Shown one piece after another: positions 1 through 10,227 of a DNA stretch of 64,000 bases; positions within the stretch are counted from its first letter, which is position 1; each line of letters begins with the position of its first letter. The position numbers and the translations under genes are program-made. Source of the stretch: Phycisphaerae bacterium (GTDB taxonomy: Bacteria > Planctomycetota > Phycisphaerae > Phycisphaerales > UBA1924); the NCBI GenBank assembly GCA_030432255.1, contig JAUIHS010000020.1:26110-90109 (forward strand), read 5' to 3'. The notes beneath the pieces are model-generated. The model searched no databases. It was not told the origin of the DNA and saw nothing but the letters and a program-made list of their open reading frames with translations.

Positions 1-2
1 GA

Positions 3-89
3 CACCGTACCGGGCACATCATCACGTCCGGGAGTGTCGGCACTGCGGCCGACGACTACTGGTCGAACGAAGCCTGGAAGGGACAATAA
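3..89 (+). CDS. possible 3' end of a gene cut by the window edge
   Basis: One frame is open from the first bases and ends in TAA at 87-89. It has high GC at third codon positions, which fits coding DNA. The visible peptide of about 28 residues is too short to assign to a family. A competing frame contains a CxxC zinc-ribbon-like string but has poorer third-position GC. Low confidence. Confidence 0.2.
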   Translation, partial: HRTGHIITSGSVGTAADDYWSNEAWKGQ

Positions 90-188
90 TCGCCCACAGG
101 TCGCCGATTTCGTGATTTGCGAAAGATTGCAGTAGCCAGCGGCCGATTTGAGACGTATGCTTTCGAGATTCACGAAGGAGCAGGCCAT

Positions 189-1289
189 TTGATCAACGAA
201 CGTCTCAAGTTGGCAAGGGCTGACCGGGGCTGGACCTTGGAAGCGCTCTCTGCACACACCCACATCACCGCCTCATCGCTGAGCGACTTTGAGAACGGCA
301 AGCGGGAGCCGCGATTGACGCATCTTGAGTCGTTGGCCAAGGCTTACGGAGTCTCTGTTGCCTGGTTCTTCGAGGAGCAGCCAGCAGGGGGCGACGTGGT
401 TCTATGGCGTGAGCGCCCAAGTGCTGATGACGCAGCTGCGATTGAGGGTGAGTTCCTCAAGCGGTGTCGCTGGTATCGGAATCTCGAAGACTGGTGCGAC
501 GAACGAGTTCCGTGCCACCTCCCTGATGTAAAGCGCGATCCAACGCGAGTTGGCTGGTCGGACGTGCACAGCCTTGCGAGTTCTGTTCGTAGCATGCTTG
601 ACCTTGGCCAGCAGCCGGCGGCATCGCTCCTGAACGTGCTCGAGAACTCGTGCGGGATTCGTATCTTCCATCTCTCGTTCGAGCCAAGCGGTACCGCTGC
701 CTGCACGCGTAGCGATGAATTCGGCATGGCGATACTGCTCAATGCCAGCAATGTGCGATGGCGTCGCAACTTCGACCTGGCGCATGAGCTCTTTCACTTG
801 CTGACATGGAATGTGTTCCGAAGCACCGAGCACTCTCGCGAAGCAAGCGAGCAAGAAGAAAAGTTCGCAAACGCGTTCGCGTCTAGTCTCCTGATTCCAG
901 AAGAGCCCTTGCGACGTGCTGTCAGCAGCGCAGTTGAATCAGACGGAAGCCTCAGGCACATTGAGATCTTCGACATTGCCAGGCAGTTCGACGTTTCGTT
1001 CGAAGCCCTGCTTTGGCGAATGCACTCTGTCTTCAATCGAAAGCGCGAGGACACAGAGCACGACATCGAGGTGTGCCGGACCTTCCGTGAAACGGTCGAT
1101 GTTCGCGAGGACACGACACCACCACAATTGCCGGCGAGGTTCCGCGCCCTCGCGACCCGTGCGCTCCGAGACGGAGAGTTGTCCATCGGCCGTGCCGCGG
1201 AATATCTCGGAATCAGCCGACAGCAGGCCATGGCACTAGACGATCTCGAGGACGTCACGGATGACGCGATCGCGCTTAGTCCTGCTTGA
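189..1289 (+). CDS. XRE-family HTH regulator fused to ImmA/IrrE metallopeptidase
   Basis: The N-terminal 60 or so residues form a Cro/CI-type helix-turn-helix (typical LxxAR...G.tleeLa...S..EnGkR.P pattern). The middle carries the zinc-protease motif HELFH at residues 199-203, as in ImmA/IrrE (COG2856). Family knowledge: such proteins bind DNA and cleave or inactivate a repressor, or act as the antitoxin half of a pair. The frame is open from a TTG at 117, but I chose the TTG at 189 because GAAGGAG lies 8 bases upstream and the HTH starts there. The end overlaps the PIN gene by 29 bases, so the two are probably co-translated. Base composition is less GC-rich than the chromosomal genes, in line with mobile cargo. 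Confidence 0.85.
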   Translation: MINERLKLARADRGWTLEALSAHTHITASSLSDFENGKREPRLTHLESLAKAYGVSVAWFFEEQPAGGDVVLWRERPSADDAAAIEGEFLKRCRWYRNLEDWCDERVPCHLPDVKRDPTRVGWSDVHSLASSVRSMLDLGQQPAASLLNVLENSCGIRIFHLSFEPSGTAACTRSDEFGMAILLNASNVRWRRNFDLAHELFHLLTWNVFRSTEHSREASEQEEKFANAFASSLLIPEEPLRRAVSSAVESDGSLRHIEIFDIARQFDVSFEALLWRMHSVFNRKREDTEHDIEVCRTFRETVDVREDTTPPQLPARFRALATRALRDGELSIGRAAEYLGISRQQAMALDDLEDVTDDAIALSPA

Positions 1290-1788
1290 TGCGAATGTCG
1301 TGATCGAGCTATTCCGTCTCGGGATCTGGCAGCAGATCGTCGATCGCTGTGAGGTTGTGCTGGCCGAGACGGTCGTCGAAGAGTGTCAGTTCTACGACAC
1401 CGACGACGGTCGCCAGTACATCGATTGGGACGAGGTCAGGGCTGCTGGTTCAGTCTGCATTGAGTCACTGCCCGCAAGCGACATCAAGACGTACTGTGAC
1501 CAATTTGGACCAGGGTATTACGAGAAGCTCGACCCTGGCGAGGCAGAAGCGCTCGCCCTTCTCGGGCGGGACGCAGAGTCATCCATCTGCTCGGCGGACA
1601 AGATCGTGTGGCGCGTGCTGGGCAATACCAATGCAACGGAGCGTGGCATCTCTCTTGAGGAGATCCTCCAATCATCCGGCTTGACCAAGCCGCTGCAACG
1701 GCGATTCACTAAGGCGTTTCGCGAAGTGTGGAACAAGAAGGGCAGCATCGATCGATTGATGGGGCTGGGCGACAAGTCTGACTTCTGA
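1261..1788 (+). CDS. PIN-domain-like protein paired with the ImmA/XRE gene
   Basis: The protein starts with a hydrophobic strand followed by DAN (Asp10) and a Glu at residue 16. Further acidic residues follow in LDPGEAEALAL and SADK, the usual spacing of PIN-type nucleases that bind metal and cleave RNA. Length is 175 residues. The start overlaps the upstream XRE-ImmA gene by 29 bases with a GAGG element in front, suggesting one operon. Inference: a toxin/regulator pair in which the upstream gene controls or restrains the PIN protein. The exact target is unknown. Confidence 0.7.
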   Translation: MTRSRLVLLDANVVIELFRLGIWQQIVDRCEVVLAETVVEECQFYDTDDGRQYIDWDEVRAAGSVCIESLPASDIKTYCDQFGPGYYEKLDPGEAEALALLGRDAESSICSADKIVWRVLGNTNATERGISLEEILQSSGLTKPLQRRFTKAFREVWNKKGSIDRLMGLGDKSDF

Positions 1789-1792
1789 TCGC

Positions 1793-2281
1793 TCACTGCA
1801 GCTTTTGAGTGATCTCCTGCACACGACCATCTTCAAGCAGCTTCCCTCGAAGGTGAAGGACGTGCCCATTCGGATGGGACTTGTAGGTTGCGAACTCGGC
1901 GATCATCGAGTGCGGCATGACGTACGCTGACAGAACCGAGAAGTCGGAGTCGAAGAGGATTGCGATGAGCCTGTCAAAGTGACCCCCCTCCAGCTTCCGG
2001 ATGACGCCCATCTGCCTAGACCCGTTGTCTGACGTGACACGACGCGCCTTGATCTGAAACCGCACGCCCGCGGCATCGATCGCGTCGTAGCCCACGTTCG
2101 ACTTGCCTTCAAGCGACATCCCCAATCGGCTCGCGACTAGCCACTCCGCGTAGTCGCCGACGGGATTGTTCTTGCTTCGAAGCACATCGCGCCGTCTCAG
2201 TTCTTCAATGACACGAGCGTGCAATCGCAGCAGATCGAGATTCGATTGCCCAGTGAACTCTTCGGCATTCATGTTCTCCAT
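1793..2281 (-). CDS. restriction-endonuclease-like protein (DUF6998 type)
   Basis: A 162-residue protein with the central string GDYAEWLVASRLG, then GYDAID, then RFQIKARR. The order E...D...(Q)xK is that of PD-(D/E)XK nuclease folds and of the small DUF6998-like proteins carried by mobile elements. It converges on the PIN gene with only 4 bases between the stops. No methyltransferase is adjacent, so it is not an ordinary restriction-modification system as seen here. Likely element cargo; substrate unknown. Confidence 0.6.
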   Translation of the reverse strand: MENMNAEEFTGQSNLDLLRLHARVIEELRRRDVLRSKNNPVGDYAEWLVASRLGMSLEGKSNVGYDAIDAAGVRFQIKARRVTSDNGSRQMGVIRKLEGGHFDRLIAILFDSDFSVLSAYVMPHSMIAEFATYKSHPNGHVLHLRGKLLEDGRVQEITQKLQ

Positions 2282-2443
2282 TCTACAGCCACCTCCGTGC
2301 GTCCTCGGCCGTTACGAACTTGATTCAATCCCCTTCTCTGCTCGCGTCGCTGCTGGTTGTGTGGGCAACGGATTCCAAAGTCCAGGCGATGCGGTTGTGT
2401 GTGTTGATGGCGTTTGTCGGGTGGCGTGCGACCAACGACGGAC

Positions 2444-3019
2444 CTACCACACCCGCCCCCGCATCGCCTCCGTCACCGCAACCGGCGCGATGTGATCGAG
2501 GTACGTCGCCGTGGTCGCGATGGACCGGTGGCCCAACTGCCGCGAGATGATGCCGATGTCCACGCCCTCGGTGCGAAGCTCGGCGGCGTGCGTGTGGCGC
2601 AGGCCATGAGCGTGCACGCGCTTGGCGATCCCGGCCGCGCGCCCCAGCCTGGGGATGAGCACACGCACGTAGCTGGACCTGATCGGCGACCCGTCGGCCA
2701 GGCACAACAGGGGCGACCGTGGCCCCACTTCCCATGTGGCCCGCACGGACAGCCACGCGGCGACCAGGTCGAATGCCGCCCCATCCATCCCCACGGTGCG
2801 TGATCGGCCACCCTTGCCCCTGAGGACGCGAACGGCCCCGTGTGTGGCGTCGAGGTCCTTGGGGTGGAGGCTGAGGGCCTCGGTGATGCGGAGGCCCGCA
2901 CGCCAGAGGACGGCGATCAGGGCGCGGTTGCGGACGCCGGTGGGGGTGTCGGCGCAGGCGTCGAGCAGAGCGCGGACCTCGTCGGGGTCGAGCGGCTCGG
3001 GCGGGAGGCGTCGTGGCAT
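2444..3019 (-). CDS. short tyrosine recombinase, catalytic domain only
   Basis: The 191-residue product has the tyrosine recombinase residues in order: Arg in AGLRITEAL, a basic loop GKGGRSR, HGLRH, LGHRS and the nucleophile Tyr in TYLDH. The N-terminal core-binding (SAM-like) domain of Xer/integrase proteins is missing; the protein begins a few residues before the catalytic domain. The frame extends to a TTG at 3055, but ATG at 3019 has GGAG 7 bases upstream. It is the second recombinase in the element, beside the full-length integrase at 7216. Role inferred: resolution, inversion or mobilisation of the element. Confidence 0.8.
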   Translation of the reverse strand: MPRRLPPEPLDPDEVRALLDACADTPTGVRNRALIAVLWRAGLRITEALSLHPKDLDATHGAVRVLRGKGGRSRTVGMDGAAFDLVAAWLSVRATWEVGPRSPLLCLADGSPIRSSYVRVLIPRLGRAAGIAKRVHAHGLRHTHAAELRTEGVDIGIISRQLGHRSIATTATYLDHIAPVAVTEAMRGRVW

Positions 3020-3233
3020 GGCGGGCTCCGTGAGGGGGCAGTGTCGAATCGACAACTACCTCACGGGCCGCAGCGATGGCAAGGGAAACGTGGATCGAAG
3101 GAACGCGGGTGTCACCCGTATCCGGGTGCTGCGTCGGAAACGTACATCTCCGACGTCCTGGGTGCCGACAATGCCCCGCGCTGGTCCGCACCGTCCCGAA
3201 ACCCCGCGAAGCCGGGAATGGGCCAAATGGCGG

Positions 3234-3725
3234 TCAGATTTCCCGTTTATTCCCGTTTATTGGTGCGGTTGGGCTTGTGGTCAGTGTCGTTTTTCGGGGA
3301 AAGCGCAACTGGCTTTTGACCGGACGCCGCACCTGTTCGAAGTCGTGTTGTGCACGGAGCAACCTGCCTCGCACTGCCCGGCCTCGCTCGTTCAGTCGAA
3401 CGTAGTACGCTGGCTCAGAGAAACCGCTCTTCACCGTTGCTGTCGGTCGGGGGACATGCGGTGGCTTGTTCCGGATCGTGTCCCAGTCGCCCCCAACTTT
3501 GGGCGCGGCGAGGGGGGAGAACCACCGCAGCACCGCCGCTACGGGCGGGGTGGGATCACCGGGGAACTTCTGTTGGTTCTGCATGATCACGAGCCCCACA
3601 TCGATGAGTTCCTCGAGGTCGAGGCCCCGAAGTACGTCGGTGGAGATGTCATCAGGTAAGTCGGGCGTTCCCCACTGGTCCTGCTCACCCAACCTGATGA
3701 GAGCGTCATTCTCCGATGCATCCAT
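3234..3725 (-). CDS. hypothetical protein of the mobile element
   Basis: A 163-residue protein, acidic at the N-terminus and basic at the C-terminus, with no family I can name. A segment reading YYVRLNERGRA resembles the beta-wing plus following helix of winged-helix proteins (xLTxxGR pattern), so a DNA-binding role is possible. An AAGGGG element sits about 9 bases before the ATG. It is divergent from the HTH/primase block at 3948, with a long GC palindrome in the shared upstream region. Confidence 0.5.
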   Translation of the reverse strand: MDASENDALIRLGEQDQWGTPDLPDDISTDVLRGLDLEELIDVGLVIMQNQQKFPGDPTPPVAAVLRWFSPLAAPKVGGDWDTIRNKPPHVPRPTATVKSGFSEPAYYVRLNERGRAVRGRLLRAQHDFEQVRRPVKSQLRFPRKTTLTTSPTAPINGNKREI

Positions 3726-3816
3726 GCTGTAGGCCCCTTACCCAATCTGATTCCGTTCAGAGCACGGAACTGACGAGTAAAGTGTACGGTGTGCAGTCGG
3801 ATTTTGCTACCGGTTT

Positions 3817-3838
3817 GCGAGCGCTCGCGAGCGCTCGC
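3817..3838. promoter_or_regulatory. 22-bp perfect GC palindrome between divergent genes
   Basis: The sequence is the 12-bp palindrome GCGAGCGCTCGC overlapped with a second copy of itself, giving a perfect 22-bp dyad. TTT lies to its left and AGCAAAA to its right. It sits between the hypothetical gene (minus) and the HTH/primase operon (plus). It could be an operator for one of the element's HTH proteins, or part of a replication origin next to the primase. Function is inferred from position only. Confidence 0.5.
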
Positions 3839-3947
3839 GGAGCAAAAAACGCCGCTGAAAGCCTCCAGAAGGCGTAGCGGAATTGCTGCGAACACTGAGC
3901 TGCACTTTCAGAGGGGCACCACTTTGCCCCAGAAAGGAAGTGCCGTG

Positions 3948-4157
3948 ATGAAGACTCAGGACAAGCTGAGCACGCCAGGCGGACTGGCGCATGAGCTTCG
4001 GGTTCCTATCCACCGCGTTCTCTACATTCTCCGGACGCGCCCACACATCGCTCCGGCCGCTCGGGCAGGGAGGCTGCGTCTCTACGACCGGAAGGTGGCC
4101 GCCATGGTACGTCACGAACTCAACGCCATGGATGCGCGGCGGGGGGCACGGTCATGA
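3948..4157 (+). CDS. small HTH protein, first gene of the replication block
   Basis: A 69-residue protein with a MerR/excisionase-like pattern: a helix-turn-helix reading GGLAHELRVPIHRVLYILRTR, followed by a short wing with RLRLYDRKVAAM. The start at 3948 is chosen because AAAGGAAG precedes it by 7 bases; the frame itself is open further upstream. The stop overlaps the next ATG (ATGA arrangement), so it is translationally coupled to the second HTH gene. Likely role: DNA binding for excision or for regulating the element. Confidence 0.6.
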   Translation: MKTQDKLSTPGGLAHELRVPIHRVLYILRTRPHIAPAARAGRLRLYDRKVAAMVRHELNAMDARRGARS

Positions 4158-4339
4158 CCATGCAAGACGATCGCCTCCTTAAAGTCAAAGAGGTCGCCGA
4201 GACCCTCCAAGTCTGCACCCGGTTGGTATGGAAGCTCCGTGCCCGCGGCATCCTCCCCGCCGTCAAATTCGGTCGGGCCACTTGCTTCCGGATGTCCGAT
4301 GTCCAGAAGCTCGTTCGGGAGGGGGTGCCGAAGCCATGA
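4154..4339 (+). CDS. excisionase-family (AlpA/Xis-like) DNA-binding protein
   Basis: A 61-residue protein of the helix_turn_helix_17 type: LLKVKEVAETLQV, then a recognition helix, then GILPAVKFGRA and a final short helix beginning MSDVQKL. This is the standard shape of excisionases and AlpA-like activators. It overlaps the upstream and downstream genes by 4 bases on both sides (ATGA), in a compact operon with the primase and ATPase. Family knowledge: such proteins direct excision by the integrase or activate it. Confidence 0.75.
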   Translation: MTMQDDRLLKVKEVAETLQVCTRLVWKLRARGILPAVKFGRATCFRMSDVQKLVREGVPKP

Positions 4340-5259
4340 TCTGCGAACACGACAACGGGGGGTGGCAGCGCGTCAGCTCCTCACACCCCTGTCGGATCTG
4401 CGGCAAACCTGATTGGTGCGGCGTCCTGGGCGACTCCGCCTCCCCGAGCCTCGTGATCTGTATGCGGGTGTCGGATGGCGCAGCAGGGTCGTCCACCAAC
4501 CACGGGTACATCCACGTCCTCAAGCCCCCGCTTGAGACGCCTCGGCGCGATGGTCATACGGCAACGATCCGACTCCGGAACCGTCGCCGCGATCTGGATG
4601 ACCTTGTGCGGCGATGGGCCGATGGGACCTCCCGCGACGACTTGGAAGAGATGGGGTCCCTGCTCGGGATCAACCCCGATGGACTGCTGGCCATCGGCGC
4701 GTGCCGCGTTACCCGGGAGGAGGTTCGTGCGTCTGGGACCGATTGCTACCCCCGATCGGTTTCGGCGTTCCCGATGTTCTCCGCGAGCGGCGAGATCGTC
4801 GGTGTGCGACTTCGCACAGATCATCGGAGGAAGTGGACGATCAAGGGCTCTCGTGAGGGCCTCTTTCTCCCCGACGCTCTAAACCCCGATGACACACTGA
4901 TCATCGTCGAGGGGCCGACAGACACCGCTGCCCTGCTCGGAATCAACATCGAAGCAATCGGGCGACCGAGCTGCCTCGGCGGTGTGACTGAGATTGTCAA
5001 GATCGCGAAGTCCCGCAGTGGGCCCATTGTCATCCTCTCTGATTGTGACGCGCCGGGCCGTCGAGGCGCAAACACCCTGGCTATGAAGCTCCGGGCGTAC
5101 GGGACAGATGTCCGTGTGGCCGAGCCTCCGGAGGGGCTTGAGGACGCCCGGGCGTGGGTGCAGACCGGGGTCGATCGGTCTGCTGTGCTCGACTGGATCG
5201 ATGCGAACGCCAAGTCGTTTGCCCTGCGGGTCTCTACCGAAGGTGGGGGGGCCACATGA
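4336..5259 (+). CDS. TOPRIM-domain primase-like protein with N-terminal zinc site
   Basis: The N-terminal 50 residues hold several Cys/His residues (CEH, CRICGKPDWC, VICMR) suited to zinc binding. The C-terminal half is a TOPRIM domain: Glu in IIVEGPTD, then DCDAPGRRGA with the two Asp residues. That is the layout of phage and plasmid primases. The ATG at 4336 overlaps the previous stop by 4 bases, so I reject the longer open frame that starts upstream. It also overlaps the following ATPase gene by 4 bases. Role: priming replication of the element, probably together with the ATPase. Confidence 0.8.
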   Translation: MICEHDNGGWQRVSSSHPCRICGKPDWCGVLGDSASPSLVICMRVSDGAAGSSTNHGYIHVLKPPLETPRRDGHTATIRLRNRRRDLDDLVRRWADGTSRDDLEEMGSLLGINPDGLLAIGACRVTREEVRASGTDCYPRSVSAFPMFSASGEIVGVRLRTDHRRKWTIKGSREGLFLPDALNPDDTLIIVEGPTDTAALLGINIEAIGRPSCLGGVTEIVKIAKSRSGPIVILSDCDAPGRRGANTLAMKLRAYGTDVRVAEPPEGLEDARAWVQTGVDRSAVLDWIDANAKSFALRVSTEGGGAT

Positions 5260-7127
5260 CGAGCGACTCCTCGGCACATGCTTCAGAAGCCAGCCTCGCA
5301 ATCGCCTGGAAATCGAACGGAGGAAATCGCGCGACCGGTGTCGCGACAGCCAAGCTAGGCGAGCATGTCTTCACGGACACCCTCACAATCACCAGCGACC
5401 AGAGCCGACGGGCGTTCGTGGAGAAGCTTGTGGACCGGTGGCCCGGGCTCGGCGAAGACCGCGAGCAGATCCGTGCGGAACTCGACCGGATCGCCGCCAG
5501 CGAGGCGGATGTAGACCGTTCCTCCCATGGCGACGACAAGCTCGCCAAGCGCGTCATCACCGCTCTCCGTGCGGAAGGGGTCGAACTCTTCCACGACCTT
5601 ACTGAGGGCTCGGGAAGCCGTACATTCCTGTCCGCGGTCAACGAGGCCGGGAGGCTGGAGACCATTCCGTTGGGGACGGGGGCGTCAGAGGAATGGATCG
5701 GTCGATTCGCGTTCACGAAGCTCGACACCGTGCTCTCGAGCCAGGTGATGCAAGAGGTCACCGCGACGCTCCGAGGCATCGCCATGTACGAAGGGGCCGC
5801 GAGGAAGGTCGGTCTTCGAATCACCAGTCATGATGATGTTGTCTGGCTCGACCTCTGTGACGACGAGTGCCGCGCCGTGAGAGTCGATGCCGAGGGCTGG
5901 AGGGTGGTGGATTCATCGGAATCGCCAGTCCGTTTCTATCGCCGTTCGGGCATGCTGCCCCTGCCCCAACCGAGGAAGGGTGGGGGAATCGCGATGCTCC
6001 GCGAGTTCGTCAATGTCCAGAGTGAACAGGACTGGACGCTCCTGCTCGGTTTCATCGTCGGCATGTTCGCGCCGTCGGGTCCATACCCCATCCTCGAACT
6101 GAACGGCGAGCCCGGGTCGGCCAAGAGTTCGACGGCCAGGCTGATCCGATCACTCATCGATCCCAATCGCGCTCCGCTGCGGAGTCAGCCCCGCGATGAA
6201 CGCGATGTATTCATCGCTGCAGCCAACGGCCATGTCTTCACGCTCGACAACCTCTCCCGCATGCCGCGATGGCTCTCAGATGCGCTCTGCCGTATCTCCA
6301 CCGGAGGGGGCTTCAGCACCCGGAAGCTCTACAGCGACGACGCGGAGCAGATCTTCCAGGTCTGCCGCCCGATCATCATGACTGGGATCGGGAACATCGC
6401 CTCCGAGTCAGATCTCCTCGACAGGTCCATCCGGTTGACGCTCGATCCGATCCCGGTGGAGACGCGGAGGACAGAGGCGGCATTGGAGGAGAGGTTTGCC
6501 GCCGCCCATTCGCGGATCCTCGGGGCCGTCCTCGACGCGGTGTCGATCGCCCTGAAGAGGCGGGCGTCCATCACGCTCAACCGCCTCCCTCGGTTAGCCG
6601 ACTGGGCGACCTGGGCCACGGCCGCGGAATCCGGTTTCGGACTGGTAGGCGGTGTGACCATGGCGGCCTTCGACGCCGACCGCGCCACCGCCAACATCGA
6701 CGCCATCGAGTCGTCGCCCATCGGCCCGGCCCTGCTGGCACACTTGGATCAATGCGACGGCGAGTGGTCGGGTACGGCGACTGAACTCCTTGACCACCTC
6801 AATGCGTTGTGCTTGCCCGAGCCCCGTCGGTGGCCGACGTCACCGAAGACCCTCGGAAGTCAGCTCAGTGCCATTTCGGGGAACCTGCGTGCCATCGGCT
6901 TCGACATTCGGAAGGCCCCGGTCGGCCACGCAAGGACCAGGCTCATCACCATTTCTCGCGGACAAGCAGTGGGGAGGGAGTCGTTTCCCTTGTCCGCGTT
7001 CTTGTCCGCAGGAATCGGCCCTTGCGGGCTGGAAACAGCGACTGCGGACAACGCGGACAACGCGGACAAGCAATGCGCACCTCCTTCAGTTGATGGGCAG
7101 AAGCAATATTGGGAGGAGGGGGCGTGA
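5256..7127 (+). CDS. P-loop ATPase/helicase-like replication protein
   Basis: A 623-residue protein. The region around residue 285 reads LNGEPGSAKSSTARL, a Walker A P-loop, and VFTLDNLSR about 45 residues later fits Walker B. A C-terminal part of low complexity follows. The arrangement after a TOPRIM primase resembles phage and plasmid primase-helicase pairs. The N-terminal 250 residues match no domain I recognise. Start at 5256 is set by the ATGA overlap with the primase; longer starts are not plausible. Likely a replicative helicase or loader for the element. Confidence 0.7.
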   Translation: MTSDSSAHASEASLAIAWKSNGGNRATGVATAKLGEHVFTDTLTITSDQSRRAFVEKLVDRWPGLGEDREQIRAELDRIAASEADVDRSSHGDDKLAKRVITALRAEGVELFHDLTEGSGSRTFLSAVNEAGRLETIPLGTGASEEWIGRFAFTKLDTVLSSQVMQEVTATLRGIAMYEGAARKVGLRITSHDDVVWLDLCDDECRAVRVDAEGWRVVDSSESPVRFYRRSGMLPLPQPRKGGGIAMLREFVNVQSEQDWTLLLGFIVGMFAPSGPYPILELNGEPGSAKSSTARLIRSLIDPNRAPLRSQPRDERDVFIAAANGHVFTLDNLSRMPRWLSDALCRISTGGGFSTRKLYSDDAEQIFQVCRPIIMTGIGNIASESDLLDRSIRLTLDPIPVETRRTEAALEERFAAAHSRILGAVLDAVSIALKRRASITLNRLPRLADWATWATAAESGFGLVGGVTMAAFDADRATANIDAIESSPIGPALLAHLDQCDGEWSGTATELLDHLNALCLPEPRRWPTSPKTLGSQLSAISGNLRAIGFDIRKAPVGHARTRLITISRGQAVGRESFPLSAFLSAGIGPCGLETATADNADNADKQCAPPSVDGQKQYWEEGA

Positions 7128-7215
7128 AGCGGTCAATCCTCGAACATGATCCCCGATTCGCCTTGATTCGCCCGTCGAGTCTTCGCCTCATGGACGACGC
7201 GAAAGGAGGCCAATG

Positions 7216-8697
<1,482 letters not shown>

Positions 8698-8709
8698 GGT
8701 GAGCCCCAC

Positions 8710-8737
8710 AGTATAACGGGGTTGACAGGGGTGTCCA
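8710..8737 (-). promoter_or_regulatory. sigma-70-type promoter of tRNA-Lys
   Basis: Reading the minus strand, TGGACA (8737-8732) and TATACT (8715-8710) are separated by 16 bases. The -10 box lies 12 bases before the first base of the tRNA, a normal spacing for a tRNA promoter. Confidence 0.7.
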
Positions 8738-8818
8738 GTGTTCAGACGCACCACGCCAGCCGCGCACGCGGCGGCGGGGCGGGACCGGTTCGGCACGTTC
8801 CGTGCGCTCACCCGGGGA

Positions 8819-10024
8819 CTACGCGGCGGGCGACCAGGCCTCTGCAGAGACACGCTCCACAGCGCGGGTCGTCACCACGTCCATGTGGCCGACGCAGACG
8901 CCGCGGAGGGCCTGGAGCATCTCGTCGCGGCCCATCGCCGGCCGGTACGGCCGGCTGACGCGCATGGCGCACATCGCGTCGGCGAGCGAGAGCACGCGGG
9001 CGGCCTGGACCACCGGCGAGATGTCCGCGATCCGCGCCAGGCCCGATGAGGCACTCAACTCCTGGTGACGCTCGATCACGTCCACCACGTCGTCACTCGC
9101 CCCGAGCATCGCGGCCAGGTGCGCACCGAACTCGCCGTGTCGGCGCAGCACTTCCCACTCCATGCCGGACAGGGTCGTCGGCTTCGAGAGGATGCTCTCC
9201 GGGATCACGCACTTGCCGATGTCGTGGAAGAGGCCGGCCATCCGGATGGTCTCGATCCAGTGTTCCGAAAGACCCAGAGCCTCCGCCAGGCGGACGCCCA
9301 TCGACGACACCTCAATGCAGTGACGGTGAACGTGAGAACGCTGCGCATCGCCGAGCAGATTGCCCATGCGCTTCAGCAGCATCTCGCGGCGTGTCTCCAG
9401 CGACAGGTCGCCGCGCATCTGCAGTTCGCCCGCCATGCTCTCGACCTGGACCATGGGCCACGTGCAGACGCGTCCGCCGCCAGCGGCGCGTGCGAGGGAC
9501 AGGGCGTGGTCCGCCCACTCGGGTGTCCGAAGGGTGAGTTGCTGTGTCTCGACACACACCATGCCGGCGCTGGCCATGACGGCACCGGCAACGATGGCGC
9601 TGACCTCGCGGCGGATGCTCTCGGTCCACAGCCATGCCTCGAGTTCGTCGGCACAGGAGCGGACCACGAGGAAGGCGTCCTCGTCCCAGCTGGCGGCGAA
9701 GCCGGCAGACTCCGAGCGATCGTCGAGGTGGCGTCCGATGGCGCGGATGATCTCGTCAGCGGCGCAGTGGCCGCACTCCTTGCGGATGTTCACGAGGTCG
9801 TCGATGCCGATCATGCTGACGAAGCTGCGTCGGCGGCGGTCGCGTCGGTGACGATTGCCGCTGAGGATCCGGATGACGTACTTCTGGTTCCGCAGTCCGG
9901 TCAGCGAGTCGGTCTCGGTGTGTCGGCGCAGGTCGCGTTCGCGTCTCTGGCGCTGGCGTCGGTCGGTCCCGCCATCATCGGCAGCCTGCGTATCACCCTG
10001 CTCGGTCTTGTCTATGTTGCGCAT
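8819..10024 (-). CDS. degenerate GGDEF domain plus HD-type phosphohydrolase domain
   Basis: A 401-residue protein. The N-terminal half starts with the GGDEF signature DSLTGLRNQKYV, but the GGDEF loop itself reads ASWDEDAF, so cyclase activity is doubtful. The C-terminal half carries LFHDIGK and later RHGEFGAHL and ERHQ, as in HD/HD-GYP phosphodiesterases, but the GYP signature is absent. Predicted role: a cyclic-di-GMP-related or other nucleotide signalling protein, possibly a receptor. ATG 10024 is chosen over an upstream open frame because the upstream stretch looks non-coding. It is divergent from rpmF. Confidence 0.75.
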   Translation of the reverse strand: MRNIDKTEQGDTQAADDGGTDRRQRQRRERDLRRHTETDSLTGLRNQKYVIRILSGNRHRRDRRRRSFVSMIGIDDLVNIRKECGHCAADEIIRAIGRHLDDRSESAGFAASWDEDAFLVVRSCADELEAWLWTESIRREVSAIVAGAVMASAGMVCVETQQLTLRTPEWADHALSLARAAGGGRVCTWPMVQVESMAGELQMRGDLSLETRREMLLKRMGNLLGDAQRSHVHRHCIEVSSMGVRLAEALGLSEHWIETIRMAGLFHDIGKCVIPESILSKPTTLSGMEWEVLRRHGEFGAHLAAMLGASDDVVDVIERHQELSASSGLARIADISPVVQAARVLSLADAMCAMRVSRPYRPAMGRDEMLQALRGVCVGHMDVVTTRAVERVSAEAWSPAA

Positions 10025-10227
10025 GTCTTCATTCCAGAGGAGGTCTGTGCATCGCCCGGGGCCTCCCCCGGCCCGACACCCCGATCCAATATTGATTCGG
10101 CGTGGGGGGGCGCGGACTGAATCCAAGTTCCCTGAGAGAGCCGGGACAGGATCAATGTTTGGGTTATGAAAGCACCGAATTCGGGGGCATGGCGACGAAA
10201 GGGGGCGTTGGGTGGGGTGTCGCTTCG

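Noticed and set aside
2..112. NrdR-like CRHCGRR zinc-ribbon string at the left edge
   Set aside because: The frame has poor third-position GC and the rest does not resemble NrdR; too short to claim.
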